A stretch of DNA of 64,000 bases from Virgibacillus senegalensis (GTDB lineage Bacteria > Bacillota > Bacilli > Bacillales > Amphibacillaceae), in the NCBI RefSeq assembly GCF_000821245.2, contig NZ_LN611424.1, forward strand, positions 127,316-191,315. Direction: 5' to 3'. Under the pieces are notes generated by a model that was given only the letters and a program-made list of their open reading frames with translations, was not told the origin of the DNA and did not search any database. Position 1 is the first letter of the stretch, and each line of letters begins with the position of its first letter. Both the position numbers and the translations under genes were made by a program. Of this stretch, positions 26,302 through 33,833 are shown piece by piece.

Positions 26302-27366
26302 ATGAACTCAGAAGTGCCATTGGCCAAAAGAGAGCTATTTACAGAGAGATATTTTCAATTATATGCTAACTCCACGGTATACACGTCTAAACTTATTTAT
26401 GATCTTCTAGACCGAACTCAATTAAAAAAACAATCAGCTTTCACTTTGCAGGAGGCTATCCAACAATTTGGATGTAAGGACGAATTTGTTCCTTCGTTGT
26501 CTTGGATCTTAAATTTTCTGGTAGAAAATGAATACCTTGTATATGATCAATCCAAGTATAGGTTTTCTCAACCGGAGCCTCATTTTCCGGAACGCCTTCA
26601 GGAGTTAACCCCTACTTACGAGTTATTGGACTTTGTTCAGGAACACTGGCTTGATATTATTTCAGGGACAAAAGATCCAACTCGGCTTTTCTTTGGCTTT
26701 AAAGGAGCTTTACTATGGGAAAACTATTTTTCAGAAAAAAATGAGCTCTATCACATTCACAATGAATGGTTAGTGGATGAAATTTCACCCTCTGTCCATA
26801 AGAATAGTGAAATCTTAGAATTAGGGACAGGGTTAGGATCCGGGAGTCGTCTAATTGTTGAGGATCCTCTGTTAAGTAAAAATATCACAACTTATTTTAT
26901 TTCGGATATTAGTCCATATATGGTACGCAAAGTAAAGAGAAATCTGAATTCTGAGAATGTTACTATTCAATCTAAGGTCTTGGATTTCAATTTCCCTCTT
27001 ATATCTCAAGATGCGGCATTTGAGTATTGTGATTACGTTATATCCATCAACGCATTACATTGTGCAAAAGATATCCCTACTTCATTAGATTTTATTTATG
27101 ACATTCTAAAACCTAATGGAAGGCTTATCCTCTCTGAATGTATAAGAGGAGAGGGACATATGTATCCACACCAAGAGTTCATTTTTAATCTTCTTCCGGA
27201 TTATAGAAGAGAGAACCTCCAGCCAGGAGAGGGGTTACGAGGGTTTCTCACTGAATCTGAATGGAAAGAGCATTTCAGAGATTCTAAATTTGGGGAAGCG
27301 AAAGTACAAATCAATGATGGTGAGGTCATTTTAGGTGCAATTATCGAAGGAAGGAAAACAAATTGA
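26302..27366 (+). CDS. SAM-dependent methyltransferase 2 with N-terminal helical domain
   Basis: Of 354 residues, the first 140 form a helical winged-type dimerisation domain. The rest is a class I methyltransferase with motif I ILELGTGLGSGSRLI, a YVISINALHCAKD post-motif and LKPNGRLILSECI. This layout resembles PKS C-methyltransferase domains and plant-type O-methyltransferases. It starts at the base after the previous stop. A stand-alone C-methylation role on the polyketide chain is possible but not proven. Confidence 0.8.
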   Translation: MNSEVPLAKRELFTERYFQLYANSTVYTSKLIYDLLDRTQLKKQSAFTLQEAIQQFGCKDEFVPSLSWILNFLVENEYLVYDQSKYRFSQPEPHFPERLQELTPTYELLDFVQEHWLDIISGTKDPTRLFFGFKGALLWENYFSEKNELYHIHNEWLVDEISPSVHKNSEILELGTGLGSGSRLIVEDPLLSKNITTYFISDISPYMVRKVKRNLNSENVTIQSKVLDFNFPLISQDAAFEYCDYVISINALHCAKDIPTSLDFIYDILKPNGRLILSECIRGEGHMYPHQEFIFNLLPDYRRENLQPGEGLRGFLTESEWKEHFRDSKFGEAKVQINDGEVILGAIIEGRKTN

Positions 27367-27751
27367 GCTTCATGTTTTAAATCGAAAAAAACCATGGAGA
27401 CTAATTGATACTGTGATTAATCAAGAGTCTGACAGGGTTGCTTACCAGAAGTTTGTAAGTCACAGTGACTTCTTTCTCATTGGTCACTTTGAAGAAAAGA
27501 GTGTTTATCCAGGAGTAATACTCGTGGAATCTATTTTGCAGGGAATTGAAATCTTCTTTCAAACAAAAGCAGAGGAACTAAGAAATCTTAAATCAAAATT
27601 TCATAAAATTGTAGAACCTGGAAGTATTATCACCTTTTCGATTACCAAGCACATCCTGTCTTCCCGCAGGATAAAATTTTCAGCTGTTGCTTCAAACGAG
27701 AGGAATGAACAATGTGTGACTTTCTCATGTATTAGGACTTTAAAGGGTTAA
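27335..27751 (+). CDS. FabZ-like dehydratase 2 with intact GHF and Glu
   Basis: A hotdog protein with KKPWRLIDTV and the FabZ active-site pair FFLIGHFEEKSVYPGVILVES, in which both the His of GHF and the Glu are present. It should dehydrate 3-hydroxyacyl-ACP to the enoyl form. The start is ambiguous. GTG 27335 overlaps the methyltransferase by 32 nt with a GGTGAGG site. ATT 27362 has the better AAGGAAGG site 7 nt away and would be another AUU start. It probably pairs with hotdog protein 1. Confidence 0.8.
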   Translation: MQLSKEGKQIELHVLNRKKPWRLIDTVINQESDRVAYQKFVSHSDFFLIGHFEEKSVYPGVILVESILQGIEIFFQTKAEELRNLKSKFHKIVEPGSIITFSITKHILSSRRIKFSAVASNERNEQCVTFSCIRTLKG

Positions 27752-27804
27752 TAAAACAACAATCCACCATAAAAAAAGACAAGAAATGGAGTAACAGGTT
27801 CTCT

Positions 27805-27831
27805 TATAATGAATGTAACCTTGGCCAAGGT
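27805..27831 (+). promoter_or_regulatory. Internal promoter with 14-bp palindromic operator
   Basis: TATAAT (27805-27810) is followed 7 nt later by the perfect palindrome ACCTTGGCCAAGGT (27818-27831), overlapping the expected transcription start. No good -35 is visible, so activation or another sigma factor may be needed. The gap between the operon halves here is 107 nt, the first real gap in the operon. Confidence 0.6.
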
Positions 27832-27858
27832 AAACATAATCTTTAGGAGAGTGAAATC

Positions 27859-28380
27859 ATGTTCAAATCTCTAATGAAAAAAGTTGAGATGTCTTTACCT
27901 ACTTCAAATAGTAGCACTACTTTAGAACTTACCGATGGAAGAGCGGAAAAATTGGAATTTACTCAAGTAAAGCCTACTAAATTTACTGTATCTGACTCAG
28001 AGTTCTCATTGAAGAGTGGGGTCAATATTGATATTGAGATTCAAGGGGTTCATTTAGAAGCCACTTCTAAAGAACTATGGCCTGGTCAAAAAGTTATTGT
28101 AAAGGGTGGAATTGAAGCTGGTGAAGCTCCAATGAAAGCTTCTGCTAAAATTCCTAAAGGGAAAAATATCAAAGACGGAGTAGACGGAGAAAGCTGGTTA
28201 TATTGGACAGTTGAAACACCGGATGGAGTTATGAAGAATCAAAAGCCTATTCACATGGAAGGGAAATTGTACAATCTACCTCCAACCGGTACTGTATTTA
28301 CTAGCCCGGAATTGGTTTCTCTATATGATTTGGAAGGAAACCATAAAGGGACTATTTATAACTGCGCTCAAGCTAACTAA
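27859..28380 (+). CDS. Unknown 173-residue soluble protein with its own promoter
   Basis: I do not recognise this protein. It has no signal peptide or membrane helix. It is predicted mostly beta-strand, with alternating hydrophobic residues (FTVSDSEFSLKSGVNIDIEI), a GQKVIVKGGI turn, and a WLYWTVETPDG segment ending in YNCAQAN. TAGGAGAG precedes the ATG. Unlike the rest of the operon it has a private promoter with an operator palindrome, and a hairpin follows it, which suggests a dose different from the enzymes. Binding, sequestration or self-protection roles are conceivable; none is shown. Confidence 0.6.
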   Translation: MFKSLMKKVEMSLPTSNSSTTLELTDGRAEKLEFTQVKPTKFTVSDSEFSLKSGVNIDIEIQGVHLEATSKELWPGQKVIVKGGIEAGEAPMKASAKIPKGKNIKDGVDGESWLYWTVETPDGVMKNQKPIHMEGKLYNLPPTGTVFTSPELVSLYDLEGNHKGTIYNCAQAN

Positions 28381-28384
28381 TCCT

Positions 28385-28420
28385 AAAAGGAGGGCATGAA
28401 AAATGTCCTCCCCTTTTACA
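28385..28420 (+). terminator. Imperfect hairpin after the 173-residue protein, attenuator-like
   Basis: AAAAGGAGG-GCAT and ATGTCCTCCCCTTTT form an interrupted stem around GAAAA. It may partially terminate transcription and lower expression of the genes beyond. Confidence 0.5.
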
Positions 28421-28437
28421 TAAAGGAGGGTTTTTGA

Positions 28438-29628
28438 TTGTACGACATCATCATAGTGGGGGCCCGGTGTGCTGGAGCCTCTCTTTGTATAAGATTAGCC
28501 GAACTAGGTTATCGTATATTAATTTTAGATAAAAGCCATTTTCCAAGCGATACAAATTCTACTCACATATTCGGAGAAATTTATTTCTTTGAGCGTTACA
28601 ACATCAAGGAGCGATTAACGGCAGTTCCCTCACCAGATATTAAACGAATGAGAGTGGATCTTGAGGGAAGTGTTTTTGAGGCCGATATTATGATGACGGA
28701 CCGAGTAACTACGATGCGTCGGATTGAGCTTGATCAAATGCTCGTTCAAAGAATGGAACAGTATGATAATGTCACTTTCGTAAAAGAAGCATCTTTTGTG
28801 AAGGCTATTAAGAATTCAGAGGTTAGTCATAGAGTTTCTTATATTAAAAGTAATAAAGAATTTTTTGAGGAAGGGAAGGTCATCATTGGGGCAGATGGAA
28901 AATATTCAAAATTTGCAAAGAATTTTGCAGCCCCCATTGAGCATAAAACCGAAAGTCAACCGCCTGCTTTTTATGGGTACTTTTCAAGTGTCAAACCACT
29001 AACGCCACCTTGTGTTGAATGGTATGTCGCTGATAGTCACATTTGTATTTGCACCCCGACGAACAATCATTTACATACGGTATTAATAACTCCTTTAATT
29101 GATCAAAATGACTGGGCAAAGCAGCCTCGAGAAAAATTCATGAGTACATTACCGAAATTTAGCAATTTATACTCAAGGTTTTCCTCCATGGATGAAGAAG
29201 TAGTTATTAAAGGAATAGGTAAAAGAGAAATGTATATAAAAAAGGCTTTTGGTGACCATTGGGCCATTGTTGGAGATGCACTTGGTTGGGTACATCCTAT
29301 ATCCGGAAGTGGAATGGATGATGCTTTCTTAGGTTCGGAATTATTAGCACAGTCTCTTCATCACTATTTTCAAGGATTGGATGAATGGCAAAATGTCATG
29401 GAAAATTATGAAACGGAAATAAAAAAGCACCTTCTTTCCCAGATTAACCGTGTGTTAACCACATTTGAAACCTTTAAGCATCCTATTCCTCACAAACAAT
29501 TGGAATACGTAAATCTTTTTTGTACGTATCCAAGCTTAATTCATAGATTTGGCTCTCATTCTAGTGAAACGATCAGAGAATTGGACGAACGTTTTTATCA
29601 TTTGTTTTCTACCATTTTACAAACGTAA
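28438..29628 (+). CDS. FAD-dependent oxidoreductase (geranylgeranyl-reductase/monooxygenase fold)
   Basis: A TTG start follows AAAGGAGGG. It has an N-terminal IIIVGARCAGASLCIRLAEL FAD motif, a central GADGKYSKFAK, and GDALGWVHPISGSGMDDAF, which is the GD motif of group A flavoprotein monooxygenases, halogenases and geranylgeranyl reductases. It is 396 residues long. No canonical halogenase WxWxIP motif was seen. In this operon it could epoxidise, hydroxylate or reduce the polyene. Confidence 0.82.
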   Translation: MYDIIIVGARCAGASLCIRLAELGYRILILDKSHFPSDTNSTHIFGEIYFFERYNIKERLTAVPSPDIKRMRVDLEGSVFEADIMMTDRVTTMRRIELDQMLVQRMEQYDNVTFVKEASFVKAIKNSEVSHRVSYIKSNKEFFEEGKVIIGADGKYSKFAKNFAAPIEHKTESQPPAFYGYFSSVKPLTPPCVEWYVADSHICICTPTNNHLHTVLITPLIDQNDWAKQPREKFMSTLPKFSNLYSRFSSMDEEVVIKGIGKREMYIKKAFGDHWAIVGDALGWVHPISGSGMDDAFLGSELLAQSLHHYFQGLDEWQNVMENYETEIKKHLLSQINRVLTTFETFKHPIPHKQLEYVNLFCTYPSLIHRFGSHSSETIRELDERFYHLFSTILQT

Positions 29629-29640
29629 AGGAGGAGTACC

Positions 29641-30507
29641 ATGATTAATTATGATTTGAGTAAAACTGTAAATAGAACATATATAGAGGCTTCCATTGAA
29701 GATGTATGGTGGCTAGTGGTAAGTCCAGAGGGTTCAAACAGTTATCAAAGTGATTACTGTACGACTACAGGAGATCCTATTAATCCTAAACCTAGGGATA
29801 AGTACTATTATCTCTATGGTGATATAGAAAATCATTCAGTTGTAGTGGAAGCTATTAAACCTTATTACTTTAGATTAGCAGATGAATATAAGTCTCTTTT
29901 ACCTGATGGCGAAGAGATTGTTTATAACCTCCAGACGACCTATACGCTTGAAGAAATGGAGGATTCTTTTGTTCGACTAACCATTGAAATTGAGGGGTAT
30001 GACAGCCAAACCACCCTTGGTCGCTGGATTAGAGATTGTATGGAGCATAGCTGGAGACGGGCTATGATGAATATTAAAACAGTGCTTGAAATTGGGTTAG
30101 ACCTTCAAGAGCAATTTTTCACATATCCCAAAATAGGGGTCACCATTGCCACGAACAACGAGCTATATCACACGGAAACCAATAATGGTGTCTATGTAAG
30201 AGAATGTTATCCAACCGGACCCGCCTTTGCTAGTGGTCTTAAACAGGGAGACATTATCTTAAAACTCTCTGGAAAAGAAGTAAATACCTACGAAGAGTTT
30301 GTTAGAGCAATTTGCTTATTGAATAAGGGAAGTGATGTACAGATTGAGTTTTCTAGAAAGGGCGAAATCCACACCATTACAGTTCCCTTTAGCTACGACT
30401 CCTTGTTCACAGGGATTATCGATTCAGATGGTGCCTCTAGCTTTAAGGATTTAAGGGATCAAAGGAAAATAGAAAGAGTGAAAATAAGCGAATCATACAC
30501 TAAGTAA
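29641..30507 (+). CDS. SRPBCC (START-like) domain fused to a PDZ domain
   Basis: Residues 1-155 follow the SRPBCC pattern (NRTYIEASIEDVWWLVVSPE, a pocket-forming beta sheet, then a long C-terminal helix around GRWIRDCMEHSWRRAMMNIK). Residues 165-255 are a PDZ domain with GPAFASGLKQGDIILKLSGK. There is no signal peptide or protease domain. SRPBCC proteins include ligand carriers, aromatases and the calicheamicin self-sacrifice protein CalC. The fusion to PDZ is unusual and could tether the ligand-binding domain to a partner. Self-resistance is speculative. Confidence 0.78.
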   Translation: MINYDLSKTVNRTYIEASIEDVWWLVVSPEGSNSYQSDYCTTTGDPINPKPRDKYYYLYGDIENHSVVVEAIKPYYFRLADEYKSLLPDGEEIVYNLQTTYTLEEMEDSFVRLTIEIEGYDSQTTLGRWIRDCMEHSWRRAMMNIKTVLEIGLDLQEQFFTYPKIGVTIATNNELYHTETNNGVYVRECYPTGPAFASGLKQGDIILKLSGKEVNTYEEFVRAICLLNKGSDVQIEFSRKGEIHTITVPFSYDSLFTGIIDSDGASSFKDLRDQRKIERVKISESYTK

Positions 30508-30537
30508 AAAAACAATCTTTGAAAAGGGGGGCTTTTT

Positions 30538-31821
30538 ATCTCTTCTAAGAGAGGAATTTTACAAAATAAATGGTATCTTATCTATTTCTTCTCTTCCGTT
30601 GTTTCTAATTTAGGGAACCAGATTTACTTGCTGGCTATCCCTTGGCTTATTTTGGAGATGACGGGGTCTGCCTTATCCATGACTATAATGATGGCTGTGG
30701 AACTTGTACCTTATATATTGTTAGGTCCATTTCTAGGCTCTTTAATTGACCGAATTAATCGAAAAACAGTTATTATCGCCTCAAATATTATGCAGTTTCT
30801 GTTGGTCTTGTCAATTCCAATTGCGAGCTACTTTTTTACTATCGGAAGCCTTTACCTTTATGTGATAGGTTTTGTTCTCGCTATATTTGCTTTATGTTAT
30901 GATATTGTCTCCGATTTTGGCATCATTCCTAAATTAGTAAATAAAGATAATTTAACTGCTGCTAATTCGCTGTATCAAGGAATGAGCAAAATCACTGATA
31001 TTGGCGGTCCTGCGATTGCTGGTACGTTAATTGCCGTTTTAGGAGCAAACAATGCCTTAATTGTGGATGGTGTGTCTTACTTATTTACTTTGGCAGTGTT
31101 GATCATTTTGCCTGTCAACTTAAACAGTACACCAGCTCAAGTGGCTGAAGGAGCTGAAGATACTGAGGAACAGGAAACCACTTCTTTCATTCGAGAAATG
31201 GTGAAGGATGTAAAAGAGGGATTCTTATTTATTTTAAAAAGGAATATCCTTTGGGGAGCCGCCTTCGCTGGTGCATTAATGAATTTGGGATTAGGCGCCT
31301 CTTATCCTATTATTACGTACTATCTAGGAAGCGAACAGGGCCTTCCATCTTCAACAGTTGGGGTATTCTTTGGCGTAGCTGGTGTGTTTGCAATCATTGG
31401 GGCCTCTCTAGCTTCTTATCTATCCAAGAAATTAGAAATGGGCTTAGCTATATTTTACGTAATTATTTTTACTACGATTGCCGCCTTTGGGATGTACCTT
31501 TTTACTCAAAATTGGATTCTAGTTATGGTCACATATGCAAGCTTAAATGCAGGCATGACGATCTTCAATATCTATACCTTTACATTAAGACAAAAAGAAA
31601 TCCCAGAAGAAATGATAGGACGGGTTAACTCGGCTTATCGAGTCATCCTTACTGTTCCTTTTCCTCTCTCAGCTTTGGGACTTGGGTGGTTAGCCGAACA
31701 GTATAGTGTTAGCTTAGTGTTTTTAATCATTGGTATCTGTATGGTGTTTTCCACTTTATTTATTCTTGTTTCAAAAATTTCTGCTTATAAAGAATCTAAA
31801 TCAGCACAATTTGCAAGTTAA
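30538..31821 (+). CDS. MFS exporter, AUC start
   Basis: A 12-helix major facilitator protein of the MFS_3/EntS-like group. It has LGPFLGSLIDRINRK between helices 2 and 3 and a central charged loop (about residues 200-225). The frame is limited by an in-frame TGA at 30520. The first ordinary start is TTG 30628, which lies inside helix 1. ATC 30538 sits 6 nt after GGGGGG and restores the complete first helix. It is probably the product efflux pump and immunity factor. Confidence 0.85.
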   Translation: MSSKRGILQNKWYLIYFFSSVVSNLGNQIYLLAIPWLILEMTGSALSMTIMMAVELVPYILLGPFLGSLIDRINRKTVIIASNIMQFLLVLSIPIASYFFTIGSLYLYVIGFVLAIFALCYDIVSDFGIIPKLVNKDNLTAANSLYQGMSKITDIGGPAIAGTLIAVLGANNALIVDGVSYLFTLAVLIILPVNLNSTPAQVAEGAEDTEEQETTSFIREMVKDVKEGFLFILKRNILWGAAFAGALMNLGLGASYPIITYYLGSEQGLPSSTVGVFFGVAGVFAIIGASLASYLSKKLEMGLAIFYVIIFTTIAAFGMYLFTQNWILVMVTYASLNAGMTIFNIYTFTLRQKEIPEEMIGRVNSAYRVILTVPFPLSALGLGWLAEQYSVSLVFLIIGICMVFSTLFILVSKISAYKESKSAQFAS

Positions 31822-31833
31822 GGAGTGGTGTAT

Positions 31834-32202
31834 ATGTCAAATGTCGTCAAAAGAATTGATACGGTATTTCTTCAAGTATCCAATCTAGAGCGTGCGGTCC
31901 AATGGTACAAAGAGGTGTTTGATTTGGATACGGTTTTCGAAAGTGATGGAAGTAATGACCGTTATACCGTATTACAAGTAGGAGAAACTCCTATTACTCT
32001 TATGGAAAATAAAACAGTGAATAATGAATCGTTAACCCACCCTATTTTGTATTTTTTCTCTGATGATATTGATAGCGCCCATGATAAAGTGAAAAGTCAT
32101 TCAAAAGATTGTAGTGATGTAACTCTCGAAGATGGTGTGAACTTTTTTGAATTTAAAGACTTAGATGGAAATCCATTAGGGATTTGTAATTTTTCAGAAT
32201 AG
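31834..32202 (+). CDS. VOC-family (glyoxalase/bleomycin-resistance fold) protein
   Basis: A single VOC domain of 122 residues starting at the ATG 8 nt after AAGGAG. It shows VFLQVSNLERAVQWYKEVFD and a C-terminal FFEFKDLDGNPLGICNF with the Glu/Asp positions of the family. VOC proteins include drug-binding resistance proteins that sequester bleomycin- or enediyne-type compounds, as well as metalloenzymes. As the last gene of the operon and next to the exporter it is a resistance candidate; this is inference from context. Confidence 0.75.
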   Translation: MSNVVKRIDTVFLQVSNLERAVQWYKEVFDLDTVFESDGSNDRYTVLQVGETPITLMENKTVNNESLTHPILYFFSDDIDSAHDKVKSHSKDCSDVTLEDGVNFFEFKDLDGNPLGICNFSE

Positions 32203-32207
32203 AAGAA

Positions 32208-32235
32208 CGGAGCGCTTAAGAGCGCTCTGTTTTCC
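32208..32235 (+). terminator. Terminator of the biosynthetic operon
   Basis: GGAGCGCT-TAAG-AGCGCTCT followed by GTTTTCC: an 8-bp GC-rich stem with a four-base loop right after the VOC gene stop. It closes the 18-kb operon. Confidence 0.85.
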
Positions 32236-32250
32236 TTGTATCCCCCTTTT

Positions 32251-32284
32251 TCACAAACACAAACTTATACATTTGTGTTTGTGA
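32251..32284. repeat. 13-bp perfect inverted repeat
   Basis: TCACAAACACAAA (32251-32263) and TTTGTGTTTGTGA (32272-32284) are perfectly complementary around CTTATACA. There is no T tract, and the repeat is not needed for termination, since a good terminator lies 16 nt earlier. It may be a protein-binding site or a scar at the island boundary. Confidence 0.55.
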
Positions 32285-32346
32285 CAACCCAATATATGAT
32301 ATATAAGAGCTTGAAGTCCAGGAGAAATTGTTTAGATATTCTTTCT

Positions 32347-32592
32347 TCATTCGTTTATAACCGTGTTCGTCGAAGAAACAACGGGACTGTGAGTGAATGC
32401 TTTTCCTAATTCAAACCGAGGCATATTGATATAAAAGACTTCAATGCGATTAGAGATAGCGTTATAAGTTTCGTGATATATACCAACTGATTTATTACTC
32501 TGGACTCTTTTGTTGAATTTCCTCCAGGTAGTCGTATCCTTAGTGTACGTTAAAAGTTCTTGTTCTGTTCGCAAATATTGAATGAGTAAAGA
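32347..32592 (-). pseudogene. C-terminal fragment of a DUF4188 monooxygenase-like gene
   Basis: The reverse frame reads YTKDTTTWRKFNKRV, then SVGIYHETYNAISNRIEV and FYINMPRFELGKAF, the conserved C-terminal half of DUF4188 (heme/ABM-like) proteins. The N-terminal half is absent, so the gene is truncated. It lies at the junction of the biosynthetic region with core chromosome. Confidence 0.6.
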
Positions 32593-32836
32593 TGCCCTTT
32601 AAAGATAAACAGCCTCTTCGTTGCGGCTTGCCTTTGTAGTTAATAGTCATAGTGGTGCTTCTCACCAATTAACTTTAGTTTTCTTCAAGAACTTTTATGC
32701 CGGCCGCCGAAAGAAAATCCGACACTTGAGGACCTGCTTCGTTCCTGGTTCGAATGGGGATTGATTACAGACATCTTTCCTCCGATACGTTAAACCGCCC
32801 AAGGCTATATTAAAGAAAACGGTAAAGTCAAAAGTT
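32593..32836. pseudogene. Gene debris at the region boundary
   Basis: A forward stretch reads [20 protein letters not shown], then a stop, then in the same frame TAQGYIKENGKVKS, which looks like a small broken protein gene. The rest shows no recognisable coding sequence. The strand of the coding fragment is plus. Confidence 0.35.
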
Positions 32837-32875
32837 AAAAAGAGAGAGACAGCAAGAAACTGTCTCTCTCTTTTT
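32837..32875. terminator. Bidirectional terminator
   Basis: AAAAAGAGAGAGACAG (32837-32852) pairs perfectly with CTGTCTCTCTCTTTTT (32860-32875) around seven bases. It can stop transcription from both sides, including the reverse-strand aldo-keto reductase gene that ends at 32902. Confidence 0.88.
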
Positions 32876-32901
32876 GTATGTTTAGTGTGTTATTTAAAAA
32901 C

Positions 32902-33726
32902 TTACCGCTTATTCATCTCATTCGGATGCGGGCCTTTCCTTCTATCCAAGTTAAGGCTATTGATGCTTTCCATTTCTTCATTGGTCAGTTCGAAATCAAA
33001 AACATCAAAGTTTTCTTCGATACGGGAAGGTGTAACGGATTTAGGAATAACAATGGTGTTGTTTTGCAGATGCCAGCGCAGCACTGCTTGAGCTGGTGTT
33101 TTGCTATGGGCTTCTGCAATGTTTTTGATGACATCGTCTTTTAGAATTTCTCCGCCTTGTTCTAATGGGCTCCATGCTTCCACAAAGATGTCATGCTTTG
33201 CAGCGAACTCCTTGATCTCGTTTTGGGCAAGATGTGGATGGCATTCGATTTGGTTTAGAACAGGTTTTACGTCGCATTCGTCTAGCAGCCGTTGTAGATG
33301 TTCAATTTCAAAGTTACAAACGCCGATTGCTTTGACACGGCCTTCCTTATAAAGCTTCTCCATCGCTTTATACGTTTCTACGTAATCATCAAATTCTGGT
33401 GTCGGCCAGTGAATTAAATATAAGTCAACATAGTCCAGGCCAAGTCGTTCCAAGCTTTCATCAAAAGCACGCAAGGTGTTTTCGTAGCCTTGATCGCTAT
33501 TCCACACCTTTGTCGTGATGAACAAATCTTCTCTTGGAATGGCTGAGTCCTTAATCGCCTTTCCTACACCTTTTTCATTTTGGTAGATCATCGCGGTGTC
33601 GATAGAGCGATAACCAACTTCAAGAGCCTTCGCTACAGCTTTTGTTGCTTCGTCGTTTTCTACTTGCCATACCCCGAATCCGAGCTGTGGCATTTTTAAT
33701 CCATTGTTTAATGTAATATAGTTCAT
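32902..33726 (-). CDS. Aldo/keto reductase, AKR5-type (YvgN/YtbE-like)
   Basis: A 274-residue TIM-barrel NADPH reductase: MPQLGFGVWQVEN, the active-site block YRSIDTAMIYQNEKGVGKAI with Asp and Tyr, the catalytic Lys in FITTKVWN, LIHWPTP with His, and the cofactor segment VIPKSVTPSRI. Known relatives reduce methylglyoxal and short aldehydes. AAAGGAGAG precedes the ATG. It is monocistronic. Confidence 0.9.
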   Translation of the reverse strand: MNYITLNNGLKMPQLGFGVWQVENDEATKAVAKALEVGYRSIDTAMIYQNEKGVGKAIKDSAIPREDLFITTKVWNSDQGYENTLRAFDESLERLGLDYVDLYLIHWPTPEFDDYVETYKAMEKLYKEGRVKAIGVCNFEIEHLQRLLDECDVKPVLNQIECHPHLAQNEIKEFAAKHDIFVEAWSPLEQGGEILKDDVIKNIAEAHSKTPAQAVLRWHLQNNTIVIPKSVTPSRIEENFDVFDFELTNEEMESINSLNLDRRKGPHPNEMNKR

Positions 33727-33833
33727 TGGCTAACTCTCCTTTCTTCTTTAAGGTAAAACTTTTCTGAAGGGAATGCAATTAATCTACCCGGAAGGTGTAA
33801 TCAATATACCTGAGGTTAACGGTAAACCCGGCT

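Noticed and set aside
30628-31821. MFS transporter starting at TTG 30628
   Set aside because: The start would fall inside the first membrane helix and has no ribosome site; ATC 30538 has one.
14818-32202. Classification as an ordinary fatty-acid or aryl-polyene cluster
   Set aside because: KS, KR, ACP and hotdog genes alone would fit, but the DUF1702, UnbV and UnbU relatives plus tailoring and export genes do not occur in those sets as I know them.
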